DNA from: Actinomycetota bacterium
Lineage (GTDB): Bacteria; Actinomycetota; Actinomycetes; Streptosporangiales; Streptosporangiaceae
NCBI GenBank assembly: GCA_003168255.1
Contig: PMSU01000083.1
Location: forward strand, 15,515-79,514
Direction of reading: 5' to 3'
DNA length: 64,000 bases
Shown: positions 6,651 to 14,667 of the stretch, piece after piece
Numbering within the stretch: the first letter of the stretch is position 1
Layout: the number at the start of each line of letters is the position of its first letter
Notes under the pieces: generated by a model
Told to the model about the DNA's origin: nothing
Seen by the model: the letters and a program-made list of their open reading frames with translations, nothing else
Databases searched by the model: none
Made by a program: the position numbers and the translations under genes

Positions 6651-8747
6651 GTGATTCGGTCCCCGCTTCGGGGGAGAGATCCGGAGCTTGTGCTGATCCG
6701 CCAGCGGGTCAGCGGCGCTCTCGGTGGGCGCGGAGCGGTGGTCGTCGTCGAGGGTCGGGCCGGGCTGGGTAAGACGCGGCTGCTCGCTGAGGCGGCTGAG
6801 ATCGCACAGAGTATGGGTCTGCGCGTCGGATCCGGAGTCGCGGCGGCCATGGACCAGGCCGTGCCGATGGGCGCCTTGGTCGCCGCTGTCTCGCCGCTGG
6901 TGGACCCGGCGACCAGATCGGCGCTGCCTTATCTTCGCGAACAGCGCTACTGGCTGCTGGAAGAGCTCGAAGGGGTGCTGGAGAAGCTCGCCATGAAGTC
7001 TCCGCTCCTGCTGTGCATCGATGACGTGCAGTGGGCCGATAGCGCGCTGTTGGCCGCGCTTCGCACGCTCCCAGCCAGGTTGATGACCTTCCCTGTCGTC
7101 TGGCTGGTCGCCTACCGGCCACCGCAGGCCCTGCCTGAGCTTCGTGGCGTCATCGAGGGCCTGGACCAGGCCGGGGCCGACAGGCTGCTGCTGCGCCCGC
7201 TGAATGACGAGACAACGGCCCAGGTGGTGACCGACGTCCTCGGCGCCGAACCCGACGACGCTCTGCGCGAGATGGTGCAAACGGCGCACGGGAGCCCGTT
7301 CCTGCTGGTGGAGCTGCTGCACGGACTGCGGGAGGACGGCCTGGTTCACGTCAGACCCGGCCAGGCAGAACTCGTCGGCAACCGCCTTCCCCGGCGAGTC
7401 CGGGAGGGAATGCAGCAGAGGCTGGACGGGATGTCGGACCTGGCGCGGCGAGCCGCGCTGGTGGGCTCCGTCCTGGAAAGGGGATTCTCCTTCGACCAGG
7501 TGTCGATGATGCTCGGCGAGCCGGTCCCGGCGCTGCTCGGGCCGATCGATGAGCTGGTCCGGGCTGAGCTCCTCACCGAGGAGGCCGGACAGCTGGTCTT
7601 CCGCCACGACCTCCTGCGCGAAGCCGTGCGCGATACCCTGCCGGCCTCGGCCCGTCGCTCGCTCCAGCGCCAGGCGGTCGATGTCCTGCTGGCCACCGGG
7701 GCGGTGCCTGTGGAGGTGGCGGTTCAGCTCGCGGCAAGTGCCGAACCGGGCGATGCGGCGGCAGTTGAGACGTTGCGAGAGGCGTCGCGGGCCGTGGCGG
7801 CTTCCGGCCCGGGAACTGCCGCCGACCTGAGCCGCCGGGCACTCGAGCTGGCCAGTAAGGACGATCCGCTGCGCGGAACGCTGGCCGCCGAGACCGCGTT
7901 GCTTCTGCACGCCGCTGGTCGTGTCGCAGAAGGGAAGGAGTTCGCTGACCGGATCCTCGGCGAGATCCTCCCGGCCCAGCAGGAAGGGGAGGTCAGGCTC
8001 AGCATCGCTCGCATGCTGTCCCTCTCCGCCACGGCGCGCGCCGATTCGGGATTGCGTGCCCTCGCCCTTCCGCACCTCTCGGCGCCGCTGCGGGCCCGCC
8101 ACTTCGCGACTTTGGTGCACAATTACGTCGGCGAAGGACGCTTCACAGCGGCCAGGGAACGGCTGAGCGAGGCGCGTGACGTTGTCGACAACAGTGGCGA
8201 TGCCAGCGCGATCTTCACTCTCGACCTGGCTGAAGCCTTTCTCGAATACACCACGGCCGATATCGGCCGCGCCCGCGAGATGACCGAGGCTGCCCTGCGA
8301 GACCGGCACCTCGCCGACGAACCCCAGCGCGTCCTGCTCGGGACTCGCTCTCGCTTCCGCGCTCGAGGACGCCGGCCGGCTCCAGCTGCGGCGTGGGGAT
8401 ACAGACGACGCGGTAGCCAACCTCGCCCGAGCGCTAGAGATCTACACGCTCGCAGGGGCGTCGTGGGACGCGACGCGGGTCCGGCGTCGCCTGCGCTCCC
8501 TGGGGTTCGCCGTCGGCTGCCCGCTAGGCCGTCCGCCCGCCGGGGCTGGGCGTCACTAACCGACTCCGAGCTGGCGGTGGTAGGCCTCGTGGTCCAGGGC
8601 ATGACCAACCGTGAGGTGGCCGAGCGGCTGCTGGTCTCCCCGCACACGGTGAGCACCCACCTCCGCCACGTCTTCGAGAAGCTCGAGCTCAACTCGCGAG
8701 TGGAGCTCGCGACCGCCGCCGCCCGGCATCGCGTTCCAGCGCGCTAA
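6651..8747 (+). CDS. LAL-family LuxR regulator, internally deleted and frame-patched
   Basis: The N-terminus aligns with the paralogue at 14627-17437, so the GTG at 6651 (GAAAGG upstream) is preferred over the ATG at 6612. Walker A is GRAGLGKTRLL (about residues 35-45) and Walker B LLLCIDDVQWAD (about 118-129). A TPR-like helical region runs to about residue 565. A LuxR-type HTH ends the protein (LTDSELAVVGLVVQGMTNREVAERLLVSPHTVSTHLRHVF). LAL proteins are usually about 900 residues; this one has 698. Around 8345-8530 the annotated frame is nonsense, but another frame reads LALASALEDAGRLQLRRG...ARALEIYTLAG, the normal LAL C-terminal repeat. A roughly 200-residue deletion shifted the frame, and a second indel near 8520 restored it. 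Function is doubtful. Confidence 0.75.
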   Translation: MIRSPLRGRDPELVLIRQRVSGALGGRGAVVVVEGRAGLGKTRLLAEAAEIAQSMGLRVGSGVAAAMDQAVPMGALVAAVSPLVDPATRSALPYLREQRYWLLEELEGVLEKLAMKSPLLLCIDDVQWADSALLAALRTLPARLMTFPVVWLVAYRPPQALPELRGVIEGLDQAGADRLLLRPLNDETTAQVVTDVLGAEPDDALREMVQTAHGSPFLLVELLHGLREDGLVHVRPGQAELVGNRLPRRVREGMQQRLDGMSDLARRAALVGSVLERGFSFDQVSMMLGEPVPALLGPIDELVRAELLTEEAGQLVFRHDLLREAVRDTLPASARRSLQRQAVDVLLATGAVPVEVAVQLAASAEPGDAAAVETLREASRAVAASGPGTAADLSRRALELASKDDPLRGTLAAETALLLHAAGRVAEGKEFADRILGEILPAQQEGEVRLSIARMLSLSATARADSGLRALALPHLSAPLRARHFATLVHNYVGEGRFTAARERLSEARDVVDNSGDASAIFTLDLAEAFLEYTTADIGRAREMTEAALRDRHLADEPQRVLLGTRSRFRARGRRPAPAAAWGYRRRGSQPRPSARDLHARRGVVGRDAGPASPALPGVRRRLPARPSARRGWASLTDSELAVVGLVVQGMTNREVAERLLVSPHTVSTHLRHVFEKLELNSRVELATAAARHRVPAR

Positions 8748-9292
8748 CCATCGGTACCCGCCACCAGCGGTGCCTGGACTCCGGTCGCCTCGCGCAGCAG
8801 CCCGAGGACCTCGGCGTCGAGCCGCCGGGCGACCGCGGACGCGGCAGCATTGTCATAGGGAGCGATCGCGCTGGCGACTGCGTCGTAGGCCACGCGAGTT
8901 CCTCCTTCCCGCGTTTCCTCGATCAGAATGGTGACCGGTGCGTAGGAGCCCGCGTCGGGCACATGGCGAGTCATCTGGCCCATGGTGACCGGGTTGCCTG
9001 CGATCAGGCGGACCAGCCGGCGCCTGGCCCACTGCCGGACTTCCGGGTCGATCGACAGCGCATGATCGAGGTCGAGCTGGAGGAACCTCATCAGGCCGGC
9101 ACTGCCTTGCATCTGCTCAACCAGGGAGCTGAACTGCTGATATGTTCTGCTGGCCGCGAGCTTGCTGAACAGCTGGGCGATATCAGGCTGGCTGATACCG
9201 CTGAAGACGCCATCCAGGACGCTGGTGAACGTCCGGCCGGTGTCAAAGACGTGGCGGCGCACCACGACGTCAAGCACCCGTTCGGATGTCAT
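8744..9292 (-). CDS. DUF302-family protein
   Basis: From the ATG at 9292 (GAGGAGA Shine-Dalgarno) the protein is 182 residues. The second half has the DUF302 pattern: AGNPVTMGQMTRHVPDAGSYAPVTILIEE, then ASAIAPYDNAAASAVARRLDAEVLGLL. The N-terminal half is helical and unassigned. DUF302 proteins are small alpha/beta cytoplasmic proteins of unclear biochemical role. The gene overlaps the 3' end of the aquaporin gene by 23 bases, implying coupled translation, and its own end overlaps the convergent LAL gene by four bases. Confidence 0.6.
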   Translation of the reverse strand: MTSERVLDVVVRRHVFDTGRTFTSVLDGVFSGISQPDIAQLFSKLAASRTYQQFSSLVEQMQGSAGLMRFLQLDLDHALSIDPEVRQWARRRLVRLIAGNPVTMGQMTRHVPDAGSYAPVTILIEETREGGTRVAYDAVASAIAPYDNAAASAVARRLDAEVLGLLREATGVQAPLVAGTDG

Positions 9293-9975
9293 GATCTTCT
9301 CCTCTCGCGCTTTCGGCCCGCAGGAACCCGTCATAGAGGGCGACTGCCGCCACACCCCCGGCCACCGGCGCCGCGAGGTAAGCCCACCAGTCGGGGAACT
9401 GGCCGGTGAGGATCATCGGCCCGATCGCCCGGGCCGGGTTGACGCCCGCGCCACTGACCGGCCCGCTGATCACGATGGCCACCGCGAGCGCGGCGCCGAT
9501 GGCCACGGCGGCGATGCCACGCGGGACCCGGCTGTCGGTGGCCACCGCCACGACGACCAGGACTAGCACGAAGGCAGCCACGGCTTCCGCCGCCGTCCAC
9601 CCGCCCGGCGGAAACCCCGGCGGCCGGGGTGGTGGCGCCCAGGCCGCCGATCGTCCGGGCCTGGTCTCCGTACAAACCCCAGGTGACCGCGGCGGCGGCT
9701 ATCGCGCCGCCGAACTGGGCGAGGACGTAGCCAGGAGCATAGGCCCAGGGGAAGCGCCTGCTGGCGGCCAGGCCGAGCGTGACCGCCGGGTTCAGGTGGG
9801 CACCGGAGATGTGGCCGGTGCTGGTGATGGCCAGGACCAGCACGAAGGTGCCGGCCGCCTCAGCCGTGATCGCCCGGGCCAGGTTGTGGTCAAGCTGGTG
9901 GCCGTGCAGGAGCACGACTGGGTTGCTGCTGGCCACCCGCTGCCCTGACCGGGGACGCATGCTGATTGCTTTCAT
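9270..9975 (-). pseudogene. Aquaporin / MIP channel, frameshifted
   Basis: Two frames together give a complete six-helix MIP channel. The first half (9975 down to about 9605) contains EAAGTFVLVLA and the first NPA loop SGAHLNPAVTLG. The second half (about 9600 to 9270) contains AAFVLVLVVVAVA, the second NPA loop GAGVNPARAIGP and DWWAYLAAPVAGG. The frames part near 9590-9610 in a run of GGC repeats. Aquaporins or glycerol facilitators conduct water or small neutral solutes. Either this is a genuine frameshift that would truncate the channel after helix 4, or a sequencing indel in a GC-rich run. Confidence 0.75.
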
Positions 9976-10010
9976 GATCACACTGTTCGCGTGGGCTCGC
10001 CGTTTCTGAG

Positions 10011-10041
10011 CCCCTGTCGGCTTCGTCGCCGAACAGGGGCA
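10011..10041 (-). terminator. Stem-loop after hydrolase gene
   Basis: GCCCCTGTCGGC and GCCGAACAGGGGC form a strong hairpin with a TTCGTC loop, 18 bases beyond the stop of the minus-strand hydrolase at 10059. There is no long T-run, as is common in actinomycetes. Confidence 0.5.
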
Positions 10042-10058
10042 CAGAAAGGGGTGCGGGC

Positions 10059-10745
10059 TCAGACGCCTGCGGCGGCTGTCCGGATGACGTCGAGGACGAA
10101 GTCGGGGTGGGAGAGCATGGGGACGTGGCTGCTGTCGATGTCGTAGGTGGTGGCACCCATCCGCTTGGCCGCGGCCCGCTCCAGTTCAGGGTGGACGGAC
10201 TGGTCGTGGTTGGCCACGATGTACCAGGACGGCTTGGTCCTCCAGGCCACGCCCGGGGCATTGTGAGAGAACAAGGTCGCCGCCGGCGGGCTGGCCGTCG
10301 CCCAGACGATTTTCTGCTCTTCTTCTGGCAGGTCACCGCAGAAGCACCCGATACCCGACCGCTTCATCCACACCCGCCCGTCCTTGACCTCGATCTGCTG
10401 GAAGACCGGGGTGACCGGGAACTTAGCCTGCTCGCCCTCGGAGGTCTCGGTCTCATCGGGCCCCAGCGCGGCGATGTACACCAGCCCGGCAACGCGGTCA
10501 TCGGTGCCCGCGGCAGTGATGACCGTTCCGCCGTAGGAGTGGCCGACCAGGATGATCGGGCTGCTGACCTGCCCGAGGTAGCGCACCGTCGCGGCGACAT
10601 CCTCGACGTTGGAGTTGAGCCCGTACTGCGCGGAGATCACCTCGTGTCCCTCCGCCTGAAGCGTGGGTATCAGCTTGTTGTAGCACGAGCCGTCGGCCCA
10701 GATGCCGTGGGCGAACACGATGCTTGGCTTGGTTGGCGTAGCCAT
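10059..10745 (-). CDS. Alpha/beta hydrolase (MES/EstC-like)
   Basis: The start is the ATG at 10745 behind GAGGAGG. The 228-residue protein has the compact alpha/beta hydrolase layout: FAHGIWADGSCYNKL (oxyanion loop), nucleophile elbow VGHSYGG (Ser about residue 79), acid ANHDQSVHPELE, and histidine DSSHVPMLSHPD. This variant is typical of secreted or cytoplasmic EstC/salicylate-esterase-like enzymes in actinobacteria that cleave small esters. No signal peptide is visible, so it is probably cytoplasmic. The substrate cannot be read from sequence. Confidence 0.8.
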   Translation of the reverse strand: MATPTKPSIVFAHGIWADGSCYNKLIPTLQAEGHEVISAQYGLNSNVEDVAATVRYLGQVSSPIILVGHSYGGTVITAAGTDDRVAGLVYIAALGPDETETSEGEQAKFPVTPVFQQIEVKDGRVWMKRSGIGCFCGDLPEEEQKIVWATASPPAATLFSHNAPGVAWRTKPSWYIVANHDQSVHPELERAAAKRMGATTYDIDSSHVPMLSHPDFVLDVIRTAAAGV

Positions 10746-10880
10746 TGCTTCCTCCTCGAACTGGGTTGGCGACGGCTCCAGCCGGGGGAGCCGCACAGAC
10801 ACCAGCCTGGACGGACGGGTGACGGCGATCCCTCACGCGTTCAGGTGAGGCGCGGCGCCCTCGCCGGCGGCGCGACGGGT

Positions 10881-11726
10881 TCAGGTGGAGGCGATGAACC
10901 TGTTGATGGCCGCGGCGACCAGGGCCGGCTGCTCCTCGGCCACCCAGTGCCCGCTGTCGGCGATGATGCTGGTAGCCACGTACCGGGCGCCGGCCTCGGC
11001 TAGCCCCGCCGCCACCTCGGGAAGCACGGTGGCGTGGCCGTACTCGGCGAACGCCAGCTGGATCGGGGGGTCCACGGTGCCAGCGCGGCGCTCGTTGCGG
11101 GCGATGTCGAGCGGCATCGCCCGGTACAGGCCAAAGCCCGCGGCCAGACGCAGGCGCCCTTCGTATCCCTGTGCGTACCTGGCCACGTCGGCATCGCTGA
11201 TCGCGTCGGGGTGCGCGGCGAACCGGTCGAGGTGGCTGCGGAAGTAGCAACGCTCCCGGCCGGCGACCATGAGTTCCGCCAGGCCGGTGTCGCCGGACAT
11301 GGCCTGATGGAAGCCGATATGCCAGAACGCCGGTGAGGTGACCAGGTCCTCGCCACCGCCAATTCCTGCGATCGGGGTGTCCAGCACCATGACCCCGCGC
11401 ACCTGGGTGGGGTAGCGGCGCAAGTAGGCGTAGGCGACCTGCGCCCCCATGCCATGTCCTATGACCAGGGGGCGCTGGATGCCGCGCTGGCCGAGGCTGG
11501 CGTTCAGATCCCCGCTGATTGACCACTTGTCGAACCGGTCGATGGCCAGTTCTGAGGAGCCGATGCCCGGCAGGTCATAGGCGAGCGTGCGGCAGTCCGG
11601 GGCGACCAGCGGTGCCACGTGCCGCCAGGCGTGTGAGGTCTGCGGCCATCCGTGCAGCAGGACGAGTGGGATAGTCCCGCTGCCCTGCTCGACCAGGCCG
11701 AGCCGCCGGCCGTGATCGCTGGCCAC
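10881..11726 (-). CDS. Alpha/beta hydrolase, epoxide-hydrolase/haloalkane-dehalogenase-like
   Basis: The 281-residue protein shows LLHGWPQTSHAWRHVAPLVA near the N-terminus and DLPGIGSSE. At the nucleophile elbow it reads IGHGMGAQVA, where a Gly stands at the usual nucleophile position of G-x-(S/D)-x-G. Near the C-terminus is SGHWVAEEQP with the catalytic His. Loss of the nucleophile in an otherwise intact fold suggests an inactive or non-hydrolytic member, or use of another residue. The start is the GTG at 11726 with weak Shine-Dalgarno support. The gene is co-directional with the hydrolase at 10059-10745, 135 bp away. Confidence 0.75.
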   Translation of the reverse strand: MASDHGRRLGLVEQGSGTIPLVLLHGWPQTSHAWRHVAPLVAPDCRTLAYDLPGIGSSELAIDRFDKWSISGDLNASLGQRGIQRPLVIGHGMGAQVAYAYLRRYPTQVRGVMVLDTPIAGIGGGEDLVTSPAFWHIGFHQAMSGDTGLAELMVAGRERCYFRSHLDRFAAHPDAISDADVARYAQGYEGRLRLAAGFGLYRAMPLDIARNERRAGTVDPPIQLAFAEYGHATVLPEVAAGLAEAGARYVATSIIADSGHWVAEEQPALVAAAINRFIAST

Positions 11727-11916
11727 GTTGCCGACTGTAGCCAGGTCATTGCGTCGGGCGCGCTCACCTATTCAGGTGAGACACGGAGGCCCGAGGCGGC
11801 TTAGACGTCGCATGAACGAGCGATGCGCGGCGATCCGCATCGCACGAACAGGCGATGCGCGGCGGCCCGGCTCCTGTCACCCTGGCCAGGAGAAATTCCG
11901 TTCCTGAGGTGGTGCC

Positions 11917-14667
11917 TTGCGGACAGGACCGTTGCGAGGACGCAGTGAGCCGATGGCGAGCGCGCTGGCGGCGTTGCGTGGCGCAAGCCAGCACGGGATC
12001 AGTGCCAGCGTGGTGATCTCCGGGCCGGCCGGTATCGGCAAGACCGCGCTCCTCACGGAGATCTGTGAGCACGCGGGCCGCCTGAAGATCCGGGTCGGCC
12101 GCAGCAAATGCGATCCGATCGAGCAGGTCTGGCCCGGCGCCCCGGTGATCGCGGCGCTGCGCGCGGGGCGGGATCCGCTGATCACCGTGGGGGAGTACGA
12201 GCAGATCGCGGGCGTGGTCAGCCAGCCGCTGCTGCTGGCCGACCGCATCGCATCCCGCCTGGAAGACCTCGCCACTGAGCATCCGCTGACTATCGCGATT
12301 GATGACCTCCAGTGGGCCGACCGGGTTAGCCGGTTCCTGCTGCGCAGCCTGCTGTCGCGGCTGGCCGGCCAGCCCGTGGTGTGGATGTTCGCCAGCCGCG
12401 ACGACTCCATCGGGATCGATCTGACCGCGTGCGACGTCGTCCGCCGCGAGCACCTTGAGCTTACGCCGCTGGCTACGCAGGACCTGGCGGCGATGGCCAG
12501 GGACCGGCTCGGCCGGGTCCCGGACGAGCGGATCCGCCGCTACCTGGAGGCCACCGGCGGAAACCCGTTCCTGGCCACCCAGATCCTCGACGGACTTGTG
12601 TGCTCGAACGCAGGCGGGGAACCCGGCGCCGTGGCCGCCGAGTTCGCCACGGCGATGGCGCGCCAGCTTGCCGACCTTCCCAGTTCGGCCCGCGAGCTGG
12701 TGGAGTTGATCGCGACCACCGGCCGGCCGTTGCCGGTACGCGACGCGTTCGCGCTGATGCCCAGCCTGTCCCGGGCTGACGGCAAAGACGGTCTCGCCGG
12801 CGCCGTCGAGTCCGGGCTGATCACCATGTCCGCCGATGCCCTCACCTTCCGCCACGACCTGGTGCGGGAGACGGTCTATGCCATCCTGGCCGGTCATCAG
12901 GCCCGTCAGCTCCACGCACGCCTGGCCGACTACCATCTGAGCGTGCTCGGTGAGCCGCTGGTCGCCGCCGCCCACGCCAGGGCGGCGGCGACCAGCGGTG
13001 ATCTCGCCAGTGCCCTGATCCTGGTCTCGGCGGCGGAGGCCCTGGCCCGCACCAGTGCCGACGACGCCGGGGAACTCGCGGCGCACGCCTTCGCTACGGT
13101 GTGCCCCGCCCAGCCCGAGTGGCTGGACCTGAGCCGCCGCTGCCTGTCCATATTGTCCCGGGCCCAGCACGCCGCCCAGGCGATCAGCGTCGCCGACCAG
13201 ATCCTGGCCCGCGTCGACGACGCGAACTTGGCCGGACAGGTCGAGACCGAAGCCGCGCGCGCCCTGTGGCTGAGCGGGCGGGTCGAGGACCTGGCCGGGC
13301 GGATCGAGCGGATCCTGCGCAGCAGGGACCTGGACGAGCTGTCCACCGTCCGGCTGCGCGCGGCGTACGCGCTGGCCTGCACCCGGACGCTGCCCGGCGA
13401 GCAGGCGGCCACGCAGGCGGACGCTGCGGTCAAGCAGGCCCGCGACAGCGGTGACCGGGAAGCGCTCACCCTGGCGGTACAGGCCGCCGGCGAGGCCGCC
13501 CGCAGCCAGGGGCGTCACCAGGTGGCGTTGCGGCACTTCCGTGAGCTGCGTGCCCTGACCGGCGCGCCGTACCTCGCCGAGGAGATCATCGCGCTGCAGT
13601 TCGTGGACCGCTACGACCACGCCCAGGCCCTGCTCGATCAGGCTCGCGCCAGCCGCGCCGCCACCACCGTGGCTTTGCTGCCGGGCATCGTGTGCGCGCA
13701 GATGTGGCAGGACTTCAATCTCGGGCGCCTCGACGACGCCGACGCCGGCGCTCGCACGCTGATCGAGCTCGGCCGCCAGCTGGGCACCAACCTGGATCTT
13801 CTCGACGCGATCACGATCCGCACGGCGGTCGCACTGTTGCGCGGCGAGACTGAGATCGCCGCGGCCCAGCTGCGGCTGGCCGACAAACTCACCGACGCCG
13901 ACGCCGCTATCCGTAACCCAGGAATCACCGTGATGCGGGGCTGGCTCGCGGCGAGCCGCGGCGATCTGCCCGCAGCACGCGACATCCTGCGGCCGGTCCT
14001 GCAGGGCGCCGAACAGGCCCGCAGCTACTGGCCGCTGTGGCCGTGCTGGAACGGGCTGTTTTTCCAAGTGGGTACGGCCATAGGCGATGACGCGTTCGCT
14101 GGCTCCTGCCTCGACGTCGCCGGAGCGAACGCGGCCAGCAATCCCGGCGTGGCCAGCTTCGAAGGCGTCGCCCTCAACCTGCGCGGACTGGGCAAACAGG
14201 ACCTGGAGATCCTCGCCGAGGCCGTCGAAGTCCTCGACCGCAGTCCGCGTCCGGTCCTGCGGGCCGTCGGCGCCGAATCCTACGGACGTGCCCTGCTCGC
14301 CGCCGGCCGCCGCTCCGAGGCGCTGGCGCAACTGGACCGGGCCTGGGACGAGTACCACCGCATGGGAGCGCGGGCCTTCCGCGGCGACGTCCAGCGCGCT
14401 ATGCGCCAGGCCGGAGCCCGCCGTACCAAATGGTCGGCCACGGCCGCCGCCCCGGCGACCGGATGGGCTTCCCTCACCGACGCTGAACGGCGCGTCGCCA
14501 CCCTCATCAGTGACGGGCACACCAACAAGTCCGCGGCATCTGCCTTGGGTGTCTCCATTAATACCGTGGGCACCCACCTCCGTGCGGTATTCGCGAAACT
14601 GGGCGTGCAATCCCGCGTGCAGCTGGCTAACCGCCTGGCAGAGATCGGCGCGCGGCAAGCCTCGTGA
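11917..14667 (+). CDS. LAL-family LuxR-type ATPase regulator
   Basis: The 916-residue protein begins at TTG 11917 (MRTGPLRGRSEPM; an alternative ATG lies 12 codons in). Walker A is GPAGIGKTALL (about residue 40) and Walker B LTIAIDDLQWAD (about 125). A long TPR-like helical region follows (about 300-830). A C-terminal LuxR HTH reads LTDAERRVATLISDGHTNKSAASALGVSINTVGTHLRAVFAKLG. LAL proteins are ATP-dependent transcriptional activators, often for secondary metabolism or catabolism. The gene is convergent with the next LAL gene, and the two 3' ends overlap by 41 bases, an unusual arrangement that allows transcriptional interference. Confidence 0.88.
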   Translation: MRTGPLRGRSEPMASALAALRGASQHGISASVVISGPAGIGKTALLTEICEHAGRLKIRVGRSKCDPIEQVWPGAPVIAALRAGRDPLITVGEYEQIAGVVSQPLLLADRIASRLEDLATEHPLTIAIDDLQWADRVSRFLLRSLLSRLAGQPVVWMFASRDDSIGIDLTACDVVRREHLELTPLATQDLAAMARDRLGRVPDERIRRYLEATGGNPFLATQILDGLVCSNAGGEPGAVAAEFATAMARQLADLPSSARELVELIATTGRPLPVRDAFALMPSLSRADGKDGLAGAVESGLITMSADALTFRHDLVRETVYAILAGHQARQLHARLADYHLSVLGEPLVAAAHARAAATSGDLASALILVSAAEALARTSADDAGELAAHAFATVCPAQPEWLDLSRRCLSILSRAQHAAQAISVADQILARVDDANLAGQVETEAARALWLSGRVEDLAGRIERILRSRDLDELSTVRLRAAYALACTRTLPGEQAATQADAAVKQARDSGDREALTLAVQAAGEAARSQGRHQVALRHFRELRALTGAPYLAEEIIALQFVDRYDHAQALLDQARASRAATTVALLPGIVCAQMWQDFNLGRLDDADAGARTLIELGRQLGTNLDLLDAITIRTAVALLRGETEIAAAQLRLADKLTDADAAIRNPGITVMRGWLAASRGDLPAARDILRPVLQGAEQARSYWPLWPCWNGLFFQVGTAIGDDAFAGSCLDVAGANAASNPGVASFEGVALNLRGLGKQDLEILAEAVEVLDRSPRPVLRAVGAESYGRALLAAGRRSEALAQLDRAWDEYHRMGARAFRGDVQRAMRQAGARRTKWSATAAAPATGWASLTDAERRVATLISDGHTNKSAASALGVSINTVGTHLRAVFAKLGVQSRVQLANRLAEIGARQAS

